From Glandiceps talaboti (taxonomy: Eukaryota; Hemichordata; Enteropneusta; Spengelidae), in NCBI RefSeq assembly GCF_964340395.1, contig NC_135555.1, positions 23,657,725 to 23,719,724 of the forward strand: 62,000 bases of DNA, in the 5' to 3' direction. Shown one piece after another: positions 34,072-37,639 of the stretch. Position 1 is the stretch's first letter. Every line of letters starts with the position of its first letter. Under the pieces are notes generated by a model. That model did no database searches, had not been told where the DNA came from, and worked only from the letters and a program-made list of their open reading frames with translations. The position numbers and the translations under genes are program-made.

Positions 34072-34332
34072 TTCCCTAGTATTCACGATAACTGACTTTA
34101 TTCCAGTAGTGTACCTGTACCTTCAACTCTTTCCTTTTAGTTCCTCCAATTTAATGTAAATTTGCATAAAATATCAACTCACCTGCACAACAAAGTGTTT
34201 TTAACCTAAACTCATTGCCATAGTATACAACAAAACAACACGATGAGTCTATCTTTCGAATATCTTCAGGCCATCTTTCAAAATCACGAGAATTCTTTCC
34301 TGAGCGTATTTCTTGGATTTCACGAATATCGG
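2100..34332 (-). CDS. plcg: Phospholipase C gamma, partial gene, 26 exons
   Basis: Encodes 1-phosphatidylinositol 4,5-bisphosphate phosphodiesterase gamma, which cleaves PIP2 to IP3 and diacylglycerol at the plasma membrane after SH2-mediated recruitment to phosphotyrosine receptors. Joining 26 exons (listed separately as e1-e26 in transcript order) gives one open frame of about 997 residues: PH about 1-81, EF-hand region 82-235, X box about 236-375, first half of the split PH 400-455, nSH2 470-575, cSH2 583-680, SH3 706-765, second half of the split PH 770-845, Y box 860-975. This SH2-SH2-SH3 insert in a split PH between X and Y is diagnostic of PLC gamma. Vertebrate proteins are about 1250-1290 residues, so the N-terminal exon and the C2/C-terminal exons are missing here. 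Invertebrates usually have a single gamma gene; I cannot assign it to vertebrate PLCG1 or PLCG2. All splice sites are GT-AG. Confidence 0.97.
2290..2365 (-). pseudogene. Decayed tandem copy of plcg exon e26 (5' half)
   Basis: A 114-bp-offset duplicate of the first half of e26 lies just upstream of it in the intron. It keeps an acceptor (TTGTCAG) and would read MQLNSG then GFAMNGN, but the second codon is TAG where the true exon has AAG, the Cys after NGN is Arg, and similarity is lost after GFVLQ. It cannot substitute for the real exon. Confidence 0.9.
2564..2779 (-). CDS. plcg: plcg exon e25: catalytic Y box
   Basis: 216 bp, the longest exon. Encodes [35 protein letters not shown] and [20 protein letters not shown], the hallmark Y-box motifs (SSFxE, SRxYPKGxRxDSSNY, GxQxxALNxQTPD) that form the second half of the TIM barrel. 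Acceptor TTGTTAG, donor GTAAGT. Confidence 0.98.
2834..2866. repeat. (ATCA/ATCG)n short tetranucleotide
   Basis: A short run of ATCAATCAATCGATCGATC units within the plcg intron 2780-3213. The rest of that intron shows nothing recognisable. Confidence 0.7.
3214..3310 (-). CDS. plcg: plcg exon e24: linker into catalytic Y box
   Basis: 97 bp. Encodes [20 protein letters not shown] then CRSVPFLDE, matching the start of the Y box (KKIALELSELVVYCRPVPF). Acceptor TAACAG, donor GTAAGT; the TGT codon is split with e25. Confidence 0.96.
3361..3510. repeat. 29-bp degenerate tandem repeat, about 5 copies
   Basis: GAGTCCATACTTCAACA-type units recur about every 29 bp (near 3388, 3417, 3446, 3475, 3505), with substitutions in each copy. 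In the intron between e23 and e24. Confidence 0.8.
3611..3765 (-). CDS. plcg: plcg exon e23: split PH domain, second half
   Basis: 155 bp. Encodes SFVFRIATP and then [20 protein letters not shown], the C-terminal PH helix (family: EELQDWVKKIREVAQTAxxR). Acceptor TTATAG, donor GTAAGT. Confidence 0.96.
4487..4644 (-). CDS. plcg: plcg exon e22: SH3 end and start of split PH second half
   Basis: 158 bp. Encodes [20 protein letters not shown] (SH3 C-terminal half with FPSNYV), a variable linker, and [16 protein letters not shown], which opens the second half of the split PH. Acceptor TGTACAG, donor GTAAGT. Confidence 0.97.
4945..5048 (-). CDS. plcg: plcg exon e21: SH3 domain, first half
   Basis: 104 bp. 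Encodes [17 protein letters not shown], holding the ALYDY SH3 signature and the RT loop, then NVDKQDGG. Acceptor TTGTCAG, donor GTAAGT. The exon ends inside the WW pair of the SH3 binding groove. Confidence 0.98.
5164..5232 (-). CDS. plcg: plcg exon e20: cSH2-SH3 linker with regulatory tyrosines
   Basis: 69 bp, 23 whole codons. Encodes [20 protein letters not shown]. Aligned by eye with vertebrate PLC gamma1, the two tyrosines fall at Y775 and Y783, the latter being the activating phosphosite that engages cSH2; the Y771 equivalent is absent. Acceptor CACAG, donor GTTAGT (a weaker variant). Confidence 0.93.
5390..5700 (+). repeat. Interspersed repeat family G, copy 1
   Basis: AT-rich segment with AACCTAATTAT, AATTATGCAAATGATCATT and CACCAACAAGCTCTATAAA-like blocks, two internal subunits about 200 bp apart. 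The same blocks in the same order recur at 23920-24680. Class unknown. Confidence 0.6.
5742..5819. repeat. 39-bp tandem duplication spanning a plcg 5' splice site
   Basis: GAATACACCTGATGGTCTTA recurs exactly 39 bp apart (5742 and 5781), and each copy contains the donor sequence of exon e19. Since 39 is a multiple of three and neither copy has a stop in frame, either donor gives an open frame. Confidence 0.93.
5802..5979 (-). CDS. plcg: plcg exon e19: C-terminal SH2 domain, second half
   Basis: 178 bp. Encodes [20 protein letters not shown] then [20 protein letters not shown] and ends in VVERIGQ. Acceptor GTTTCAG, donor GGACAG/GTAAGA at 5801. A 39-bp tandem duplication places a second near-identical donor (GGGCAG/GTAAGA) at 5762; using it extends this exon to 5763 and adds 13 in-frame residues. 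Confidence 0.97.
6370..6390. repeat. Poly-C tract
   Basis: An uninterrupted run of about 21 C in the plcg intron between e18 and e19 (G on the transcript strand). Confidence 0.9.
6514..6636 (-). CDS. plcg: plcg exon e18: C-terminal SH2 domain, first half
   Basis: 123 bp. Encodes [18 protein letters not shown] then [26 protein letters not shown] holds the phosphotyrosine-binding arginine. Acceptor GACTAG, donor GTAGGA. Confidence 0.98.
6768..6835 (+). repeat. Interspersed repeat family A, 5' fragment
   Basis: Starts TGCCAATGGCATTGCAGCAC, then TTTATAATAG and a T run with AAATGTTTATC, as in the other copies (7783, 14692, 15795, 19440, 22106). It ends 2 bp from the e17 donor. Confidence 0.75.
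6839..7039 (-). CDS. plcg: plcg exon e17: nSH2 end and inter-SH2 linker
   Basis: 201 bp. Encodes [15 protein letters not shown] then [20 protein letters not shown] and [15 protein letters not shown], closing nSH2 and joining to cSH2. Acceptor TTGACAG, donor GTAAGT. A copy of the antisense interspersed repeat (6768-6835) ends right against the donor. Confidence 0.98.
7101..7191. repeat. (AAT)n microsatellite at a LINE 3' end
   Basis: About 30 AAT units. On the minus strand it follows a LINE remnant and a TGTAAGGCGCATAGAAACG tail, as expected for non-LTR elements that end in simple repeats. Confidence 0.93.
7192..7685 (-). mobile_element. 3' fragment of a non-LTR retrotransposon (Jockey/CR1-like)
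   Basis: Minus-strand translation reads [20 protein letters not shown], then [20 protein letters not shown] and [10 protein letters not shown], the typical C-terminal tail of reverse-transcriptase ORF2 proteins (xLWNxLPxxIR...FKxxLKTxLF). It is 5'-truncated, lies in the same orientation as plcg in the intron e16-e17, and ends in (AAT)n. An in-frame stop follows the FNEYYN end. Confidence 0.85.
7783..7970 (+). repeat. Interspersed repeat family A, partial copy
   Basis: Starts TAGTGCCAATGGTGTTGTAG, followed by CCTATCCTTGTTATTAGGCA, CAATATACACCATCATTTT and TTGCTA/TTTCTGGGTG-like blocks shared with the longer copies. Antisense to plcg. Confidence 0.75.
8088..8254 (-). CDS. plcg: plcg exon e16: N-terminal SH2 domain
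   Basis: 167 bp. Encodes [19 protein letters not shown] then [26 protein letters not shown] carries the phosphotyrosine-binding arginine, so this SH2 domain should bind phosphotyrosine. The vertebrate insert between helix A and the FLVRES strand (about 4-6 residues) is shorter here. Acceptor TCTCAG, donor GTGAGT. Confidence 0.98.
8308..8394. repeat. 22-bp tandem repeat, 4 copies
   Basis: GTTTGGAATAACTGAAGTA recurs every 22 bp four times, in the short intron between e15 and e16. Confidence 0.92.
8478..8591 (-). CDS. plcg: plcg exon e15: split PH domain first half and acidic linker
   Basis: 114 bp, 38 whole codons. Encodes [20 protein letters not shown] (family: EWxPHYFVLTSxKIYYSEET), then an acidic run QDDDDE corresponding to the acidic linker before nSH2. 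Acceptor TATCAG, donor GTATGT. Separated from e14 by an intron mostly made of a 37-bp minisatellite. Confidence 0.96.
8661..11365. repeat. 37-bp minisatellite with 27-bp variants and higher-order units
   Basis: Basic unit 37 bp containing AAGTAACTGCAACTGACCTA and TTTCTTGTCATTCT. A 27-bp variant lacks 10 bp (TTTCTTTAAGTAA junction). GGCCAATTTCTTTAG marks a 151-bp higher-order unit at 8717, 8868 and 9019; a second higher-order unit of 266 bp is marked by TTCTTTAAGTAATTGTAACT at 9581, 9847 and 10113. It fills most of the plcg intron between e14 and e15. Confidence 0.97.
11690..11720 (-). promoter_or_regulatory. Candidate intronic G-quadruplex next to a 5' splice site
   Basis: On the transcript strand the sequence is GGGGAAGGGGAAGGGGAGGG followed by two more G, about 30 nt downstream of the e14 donor. 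Four runs of at least four G with 1-2 nt loops meet the standard quadruplex pattern. A role in splicing is inference. Confidence 0.6.
11747..11817 (-). CDS. plcg: plcg exon e14: split PH domain, first half
   Basis: 71 bp. Encodes [17 protein letters not shown], matching [17 protein letters not shown] at the start of the first half of the split PH. Donor GTAAGT is followed about 30 nt into the intron by a four-tract G-run (see 11690-11720). Acceptor ACAACAG lacks a long pyrimidine tract, but the phase is exact. Confidence 0.95.
12276..12326. repeat. (ATT)n microsatellite
   Basis: About 17 ATT units in the plcg intron between e13 and e14 (11818-12683). A short GGATGGATGGAT run lies at 12558-12574. 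Nothing else is recognisable in that intron. Confidence 0.93.
12684..12821 (-). CDS. plcg: plcg exon e13: end of X box
   Basis: 138 bp. Encodes [20 protein letters not shown], the conserved end of the X box (LPSPxQLKxKIlIKHKKL), then a variable tail. Acceptor CTTGTAG, donor GTAAGT. Confidence 0.97.
12822..13634 (-). other. plcg intron e12-e13, nothing recognised
   Basis: 813 bp of AT-rich intron. No repeat, RNA gene or conserved frame is visible. Confidence 0.7.
13635..13720 (-). CDS. plcg: plcg exon e12: catalytic X box
   Basis: 86 bp. Encodes [20 protein letters not shown]. The Glu of SIENHC is the last calcium ligand; the Asn that follows it matches PLC delta (LENHC), where vertebrate PLC gamma1 has Asp. 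Acceptor TTTACAG, donor GTAAGT. Confidence 0.97.
14155..14305. repeat. About 50-bp tandem repeat, 3 copies
   Basis: TTACCAGAGTTATAGTTTGT and TCTATCTTAGTAAAATGA blocks recur three times with 49-52 bp spacing in the intron e11-e12. Confidence 0.85.
14552..14672 (-). CDS. plcg: plcg exon e11: catalytic X box
   Basis: 121 bp. Encodes [20 protein letters not shown], completing the calcium ligands (ELD) and supplying the second catalytic histidine (HGHTLT), then [16 protein letters not shown]. All expected catalytic residues are present. Acceptor CTTGCAG, donor GTAAGT. Confidence 0.97.
14692..14775 (+). repeat. Interspersed repeat family A, 5' fragment
   Basis: TAGTGCCAATGGCATTTTCA then AAATGTTCATCTACATGCCT and ATCTATCCTAAGAG. 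It begins 20 bp from the e11 acceptor, antisense to plcg. Confidence 0.75.
15510..15526. repeat. Poly-G tract
   Basis: A run of about 17 G (C on the transcript strand), 73 bp inside the intron downstream of the e10 donor. Confidence 0.85.
15599..15684 (-). CDS. plcg: plcg exon e10: catalytic X box
   Basis: 86 bp. Encodes [20 protein letters not shown] then RLGCRCIE, a near-invariant X-box segment. The final Glu belongs to the ELDCWDG calcium-binding motif completed in e11. Acceptor TTTATAG, donor GTAAGT. Confidence 0.97.
15795..16125 (+). repeat. Interspersed repeat family A, copy with both ends
   Basis: Left end TAGCAATGGCATTGTAGCAC, right end ACAGCACTACAGACCTTGGT TCAGTTGTGTTAAA in two parts. 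The middle is shorter than in 19440-20215. It includes AATGTCCCCATCAAATACCA and a short CA-rich run. Antisense to plcg, intron e9-e10. Confidence 0.78.
16396..16511 (-). CDS. plcg: plcg exon e9: start of catalytic X box
   Basis: 116 bp. Encodes [14 protein letters not shown] and then [12 protein letters not shown]. The SHNT motif carries the first catalytic histidine and the calcium-ligand asparagine of the PLC X box, so the active site is intact here. Vertebrate PLC gamma has ISSSHNT where this has IACSHNT. Acceptor TTTACAG, donor GTAAGC. Confidence 0.97.
16512..17304 (-). other. plcg intron e8-e9, nothing recognised
   Basis: 793 bp. Has an (AAAC)n stub at 16517-16536 and otherwise AT-rich sequence. 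I see no coding potential on either strand that is supported by more than an open frame. Confidence 0.65.
17305..17406 (-). CDS. plcg: plcg exon e8: EF-hand region to X-box linker
   Basis: 102 bp, 34 whole codons, phase 0. Encodes [20 protein letters not shown], matching MLSFLRDPLREIEEPYF of PLC gamma. Its 3' splice site (CCATATAG) is the first unit of a 37-bp minisatellite that fills the intron side of the junction (17407-17597). Confidence 0.95.
17402..17597. repeat. 37-bp minisatellite seeded at the e8 acceptor, about 5 copies
   Basis: Units of about 31-37 bp contain TTCTATATGGAGAGAGAAAG and ACTCATTAGCTAGGG. On the transcript strand each unit carries TCTCTCTCCATATAG, i.e. a pyrimidine tract plus AG like the real acceptor at 17407-17408. 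Confidence 0.92.
18314..18365 (-). CDS. plcg: plcg exon e7: EF-hand region
   Basis: 52 bp encoding [17 protein letters not shown], matching the family segment RVSLPEFQQFLLDYQ. Acceptor TTTGTAG, donor GTATGT. Phase joins e6 and e8. Confidence 0.93.
18366..19088 (-). other. plcg intron e6-e7, nothing recognised
   Basis: 723 bp of AT-rich sequence. A loosely repeated GTATGGAAACTGA/GTATGGAAAGTGAA block occurs near 18918 and 19000; otherwise no structure was seen. Confidence 0.65.
19089..19123 (-). CDS. plcg: plcg exon e6: EF-hand region, micro-sized exon
   Basis: Only 35 bp, encoding [11 protein letters not shown] plus two bases. Support comes from position, exact phase with e5 and e7, acceptor CTGACAG and donor GTAAGT. 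The residue match to vertebrate PLC gamma is weak, as this linker varies. It is too short for ab initio gene finders and could be missed. Confidence 0.82.
19440..20215 (+). repeat. Interspersed repeat family A, longest copy
   Basis: 776 bp. Left end TAGTGCCAAAGATGTTGTAG; interior with repeated TGTTCATTCACGTGCCTATC and TTGTTGCTAGGCAC blocks in about 60-100 bp steps; then TGGTTGCTAGGGCCAGTTGT, AATGTCCCCACCAAAGAGCA, CA-rich stretch, and right end CATAGCACTACTTAACCAGT with TTGTGCTTTAA. The right end in reverse complement (TAGTGCTATGGGCATGGTG) resembles the left end, suggesting degenerate terminal inverted repeats. No coding capacity seen. Antisense to plcg. Confidence 0.8.
20270..20350 (-). CDS. 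plcg: plcg exon e5: EF-hand region
   Basis: 81 bp, 27 whole codons, phase 0 on both sides. Encodes [20 protein letters not shown], matching the second EF-like loop (xGxIxFxxFxxxY). Acceptor TTTTCAG, donor GTAAAT. Confidence 0.93.
20351..21848 (-). other. plcg intron e4-e5, one degenerate repeat only
   Basis: 1.5 kb. At 21170-21465 two similar about 150-bp halves share CACCAAATATCACAGCAATT / AACCAAACATCAAAACAATC and CAGAAGAAGTCAAAAATATC / CAGAAAAGAAGATAAAACTA. It looks like an interspersed repeat of unknown class. The remainder shows nothing. Confidence 0.55.
21849..21930 (-). CDS. plcg: plcg exon e4: EF-hand region
   Basis: 82 bp. Encodes [20 protein letters not shown] then RLRDAFK, matching the SxKDLKxxLxxVN segment of the PLC gamma EF-hand region. 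Acceptor TGTACAG, donor GTAAGA. Phase joins e3 (TC + G) exactly. Confidence 0.94.
22106..22765 (+). repeat. Interspersed repeat family A, long copy
   Basis: 660 bp. Left end TAGCACCAATGGCGTTGTAG CACAACTG, interior blocks CTTGTTGCTAGGCAA and CATACATTTTTTGAATG, then GGTTGCTAGGGCCAGTTGTG, ending CAGTTCTGTTGTGCTAAAAA. TAGCACAAC at the left and GTTGTGCTA at the right are inverted. Contains a (TTG)n run at 22183-22231. Antisense to plcg. Confidence 0.8.
22183..22231. repeat. (TTG)n microsatellite
   Basis: About 16 units, expanded within a family-A element at the place where other copies read CCTTGTTGCTA. Confidence 0.93.
23920..24680 (+). repeat. Interspersed repeat family G, longer copy, ending in (AC)n
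   Basis: Contains at least three degenerate subunits of about 130-170 bp marked by GAAAATCATTAATTATGCAA, GAAAATCATTAACTATACAA and AAAATCATTATGTATGCAAA, then CATCAACAAG. It ends GACAGACAGACAGACGTAG followed by (AC)n at 24612-24665. Shares blocks with 5390-5700. No coding capacity. Confidence 0.65.
25293..25422. repeat. (GT)n microsatellites separated by ACATATGT
   Basis: Three GT runs (about 25293-25334, 25341-25376, 25400-25422) are separated by the palindrome ACATATGT and by GTATGTACATGCATGC. The 25430-25740 flank stays GT-rich. Confidence 0.93.
25471..25530. repeat. 11-bp perfect hairpin with tandem copy
   Basis: GGGTCAGAGGG and CCCTCTGACCC flank ACAAT(G). The right arm recurs at about 25511-25522 (GACAATGCCCTCTGACCCTC twice), followed by AGAGGG. 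Confidence 0.85.
26716..27240. repeat. Compound tetranucleotide array (AAAC)n-(ACAT)n-(ACGT)n
   Basis: (CAAA)n at 26716-26742, then (CATA)n interrupted three times by self-complementary (ACGT)n blocks at about 26856-26884, 26927-26966 and 27007-27042. Apparent long frames on both strands are Thr/Tyr/Ile/His or Cys/Met/Tyr/Val repeats created by the 4-bp period. Confidence 0.95.
27440..30360 (-). other. Right-hand part of the 9.8-kb plcg intron e3-e4, little recognised
   Basis: AT-rich. GACCCTGAAGGTCAAGGTCA at 27726-27745 belongs to the GGTCAAGGTCAAA word also seen near 40.9-41.2 kb. CAGAACAGAACA / GTCTGCATTACACTGTGAA blocks recur loosely four times in 29470-29680. No coding exon found. Confidence 0.6.
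30366..30599. repeat. 78-bp tandem repeat, 3 copies
   Basis: GTTTGGTTGGTCCATCATAC starts at 30371, 30449 and 30527; each unit includes GCTTAGTATACCACCT and ends near TATGCAAATT. About 85-90% identity by eye. Confidence 0.93.
31302..31642. mobile_element. 341-bp foldback element (MITE-like)
   Basis: The whole element is an imperfect inverted repeat: left end AGTGACCATCTGGATGAGGA pairs with right end TCCTCATCCATATGGCCACT, and CAAGTCTGTGTTTGTAACTC pairs with GAGTTACAAACAAGGACTTG. The centre is the perfect palindrome ATTGTACGTACAAT (31464-31477). ATAA borders both ends as a possible target duplication. A single-arm relative lies at 52862-53030. No coding capacity, so nonautonomous. Confidence 0.85.
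31757..31804 (-). CDS. plcg: plcg exon e3: start of EF-hand region
   Basis: Small 48-bp exon encoding [17 protein letters not shown] with its flanking split codons. This corresponds to the first EF-hand helix and loop (family pattern RWLxxxFxxxDRNxxxxI). Acceptor CTACAG, donor GTAAGT. It is followed by the 9.8-kb intron 21931-31756. Confidence 0.93.
32056..32230. repeat. (GAGT)n and (GT)n microsatellites
   Basis: GAGT units at 32056-32096, 32103-32119 and 32213-32228, with a GT run at about 32150-32188. Located in the plcg intron e2-e3. Confidence 0.93.
32405..32498 (-). CDS. plcg: plcg exon e2: end of N-terminal PH domain
   Basis: 94 bp. Encodes the C-terminal helix of the PH domain, with [13 protein letters not shown] matching the conserved WIxGLxWL motif, then PLVVER leading into the EF hands. 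Acceptor TTTCAG, donor GTAAGA. In frame with e1 and e3. Confidence 0.95.
32918..33141. repeat. 41-bp tandem repeat, about 5.5 copies
   Basis: GTCACAAATACCCATAGTAT and GCCACAGTGACACTTTGCAA alternate with a 41-bp period; one unit near 32980 is truncated to about 21 bp. In the intron e1-e2. Confidence 0.93.
33890..34068 (+). repeat. Family-A-like 3' block followed by (AC)n
   Basis: AATATCCCAACCAAATTTCA then GCAATCCATCTAGCACTTTT resemble the AATGTCCCCACCAAAGAGCA block of family A; the CA-rich position is here expanded to (AC)n at 33979-34068, about 45 units. It ends 115 bp from the e1 donor. Confidence 0.7.
34183..34332 (-). CDS. plcg: plcg exon e1: N-terminal PH domain, middle
   Basis: First coding exon found (150 bp, enters in phase 1, leaves in phase 1). 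It encodes [20 protein letters not shown] and continues to [10 protein letters not shown], matching the PH strand region of PLC gamma (DIREI-EIRPGK-SRDF, then FRLKTL). The acceptor is TTTTTCAG and the donor GTGAGT. The preceding exon must end in a phase-1 G to give Ala; it was not located. Confidence 0.95.
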
Positions 34333-35630
34333 CTGAAAAATGCAACAAGAAACAAAGAAAGATTGTGTTACTAAAACTGAGGTGTATCAATTTAGTTAGT
34401 AGTGGGAGGTCCCCAGCAGCTGTACCAGGAACTACTTTTGTAGCTGCATGAGCTACAATACACATATCAGTACACTGAGTGATACTACATTTATTATGTC
34501 AAGGAAGTTATGATTCAATTACGACAAATTTAAACTAAAGACGTAACGTGTCAATATCCAAATCCATCATCCTATCAATCCCTGTACAATAGCTACAATA
34601 TGTATACTTGGCTATTAGTTATTGGTATAGTAAATTAAAACCTCTATCCACTATTCATTAAGTGCTACTACATTGCACTACATTTACATCATTGTGATGT
34701 CATCGATAATAATAGTTTGTGTTTTCAGAACACATTTACATCACTTATTAAAGCCTGGGCACACATTTGTGAACCAACAAACATAGCGGAAATTGATTTT
34801 AGTATTCCCATGACAAGGTAAGACTTTGGCACGCAACAATGAATTAGAACACATTTTCGCTGAATGAAAGGTTTGTGATAGACCAAAAAGACTTAAAATC
34901 CTATAGGTTGCTTGCATACATGTATATGTACATACAAAATGTATGAGTAGTGTATAGGAAACTACATGGGTTTAATTTCCCTAATGGTGATCTAGTTTAC
35001 TTGCCAACTGGGCTAAGATAATGCAAACATTCAGTTTCATTATGATTTTCTCTCTCTAAAGCACCCCATGTATATATTTCTATTACATGGATCTGTATGA
35101 TATACATGTACATAGACACAACTTAGAAAATTACAGGTACATGTACATTTTGTATATACATTTTTTTATAATAGTCCTTAATGTAACTTTCTCACAGGGA
35201 AAACACTTTGCATTTTGCTTTTTTTGACAATGATTTTATTTTATACATGTATATATCCTTATCCAGGCTACAGTAAACAAAAATGAATGAAGAATGATGG
35301 ATGGTCTGGGACTGAACTCACAACTGTATGTTGGGGCATGTATGCCATATCAGAAATGTTTGTAAAAAGCAATACTGTATAGAACTGAATTGATATTTAC
35401 AACAATTCATCTAATATAAAGTAAACATTACATTTATCATTTCACTGTCATTAGCATAAACCTCCCTAGATGCAATCTGTTGCACCCTCTGTAAGCACAT
35501 AGGATTAAATCCTTCACAAAGTAACCTGTCCTATCAGGTCCCAATTACAGTATACAGCTGGATTGACTAAAGCACAATGGTTCAAATCTTGCCCAAGGAC
35601 TTCAAAACTATTCAGAAACAATATGAAATG
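34333..35630 (-). other. Upstream intron of plcg, nothing recognised
   Basis: AT-rich sequence with scattered TACATGTACAT words. The missing first coding exon (expected MTxFYxKK...ETRQxxW motif) was searched for by eye and not seen. Confidence 0.55.
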
Positions 35631-35635
35631 GTCTT

Positions 35636-35915
35636 GTTTAAACCAGCACATTACAGATTCCAAGCTATAATTTGGTTTAAACCAGCACATTACAGATTCC
35701 AAGCTATAATTTGGTTTAAACCAGCACACTACAGATTCCCAGTTATAATTTGAAATGGTCAAGTTTAAACCAGCACATAACAGATTCCAAGCTATAATTT
35801 GGCTTAAACCAGCACATTACAGATTCCAAGCTATAATTTGGTTTAAACCAGCACATTACAGATTCCAAGCTATAATTTGGTTTAAACCAACACATTTACA
35901 GATTCCAAGCTGCAA
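35636..35915. repeat. 40-bp tandem repeat, 7 copies
   Basis: TTTAAACCAGCACATTACAG and ATTCCAAGCTATAATTTGG recur with a 40-bp period; one unit near 35750 is extended by AATGGTCAAG. Confidence 0.94.
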
Positions 35916-35944
35916 TGTACATGTATTATCTGTTTAAATGGGAA

Positions 35945-36165
35945 ACATGATAGTTATCATGCACAAGCCAAGTTGAACAAAAAATATGGAATATATTATA
36001 TACATGTACATTGTACACTGGTCATTCTACGTCATGACAACACAAGTCTACATCACTGGTTCTGCTGTGTTCAAAATATGAGTCAAAACATTCAAAATTG
36101 CCATTCCAGATATTTTCTTTGATATCACTGGCGAAAGTGTAATACACTATGTTTTCTGGGCTGTA
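35945..36165 (+). repeat. Interspersed repeat family H, copy 1
   Basis: Shares ATCATGCACAAGCCAAGTTG, ATATGGAATATA, GTCTACATCACTGGTTCTGC and TTCAAAATTGCCATT, in this order and orientation, with 39505-39735. Confidence 0.8.
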
Positions 36166-36739
36166 CATTGTAACTCTTAATGTGTTTAAATTTAATACCA
36201 ATGCGCTGAAAAGAACTTTGGTTGTATCATTTTCAAAGGCGGGTTTTTTTAATACCGTCATATATGCAATTTTTCAAATGGATCAAGTATATGTATAATG
36301 TTAAACATTAATTACAAGTGTATTTTTACATGACTGTGCTGAAGTGAACATAACACAAAAAATGTAGCTACAGTAAAGACACGGAAGCAAAGCCATGCAA
36401 TCTGGGATAAAGTCAATCCTATCCCTATATTACCTCTCACCCATATTGTATAAATTATTACTAATGGTTAATTAATATTCATACCTAGAAGCCATTTATA
36501 CAATGATGACATCATGTCCTGGCATGTTGGCTTTTTTGTTAAAGTGCTTTATTTATTCTATTCTTTAATAACTTCATTTAAACCAAACTAATGATATTCA
36601 CTTACATTTTGTATTAATATTTTCAATATTTACATATACCCCAATATACATGTATGATGTATATCAGTATAATACCTACTCCTGTTCTCAAGTTACAACC
36701 AAACTAAAACTATAGCATTTCTGAAGTTCAGCCATTATC

Positions 36740-37260
36740 CACTTCTGCCATATTGCACTTGTTCAAAAATATTTATCACGATCTGCAACAGAGAAATTGA
36801 TTCATGCCTTTGTCACATCCCGCATTGATTCTTGTAATTCCCTGTTATATGGACTCCCAAAGCATTTAATCAACCACATTCAACATATCAAATCATTCAA
36901 AAGTTAATACACATGTACATATCACTCCAGTCTTTGCATTGGTTGCCTATTTCATATCAAATTATTTTAAAGATTTTAACTATTATTTTTAAGCACATTA
37001 ATTCCATTGCTCCAAGCTACATGTATTTATCTGATATCATTTGCTTACAATAAGTACTACATGTAATTTGAGGTTTGCTGCTCATTTAAAACTATGTGCA
37101 ATTAAATTACTCTCACTAAAGCATGGCAATCATTTTTTTTAGTGTGGCGGCATCTGCTGAATAACCTCCATCTAAAAATTGGTCTTTCGCAAAGCCTAGC
37201 AATTTTTTAATTTCAACTTCAAACTCACCTTTTTAGAATACATGTATAACTTTTCATTAT
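36740..37260 (+). mobile_element. Decayed 3' end of a non-LTR retrotransposon
   Basis: Plus-strand reading gives QKYLSRSATEKLIHAFVTSR then IDSCNSLLYGLPKHLINHIQ, the AFVTSxLDYCNSLLYGLP motif of LINE ORF2 C-termini. After a stop and frameshift come LHWLPISYQIILKIL and SIAPSYMYLSD, and finally a degenerate LxNNLxLKIxLSQSLAIF-like tail. Several stops and frameshifts make it dead. Confidence 0.88.
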
Positions 37261-37639
37261 CAATTTCCATTTTCCATGTAGTTCATTTTGATTTCAAATG
37301 TTTCATTATAGATTTTAACTCTGTTTGTACATTTTTAGTGTCATGGATACTAACTGAATCGACATGGATACTAAATTATGTTTTTATTTTGATACAATAA
37401 AATGTTAAAAGTCAGTATGATGTTTCAAGTTCATGCATGGGTACCAGTGGTTCTACGCAATAAATATTATTGTATCATTGAGCAGAGTGTGTATCTATAT
37501 CTGTCTGCACAAATATGTTGAATGACCAGATAGCCGATATACATGTACATGTATGATTGATGGAGAAGGAAGGCACTTAGTTGAGTTGGATAGTTGCTTT
37601 GAAAACATCAACAGCTCCAGTTTTTACTAACGCTTTTTC

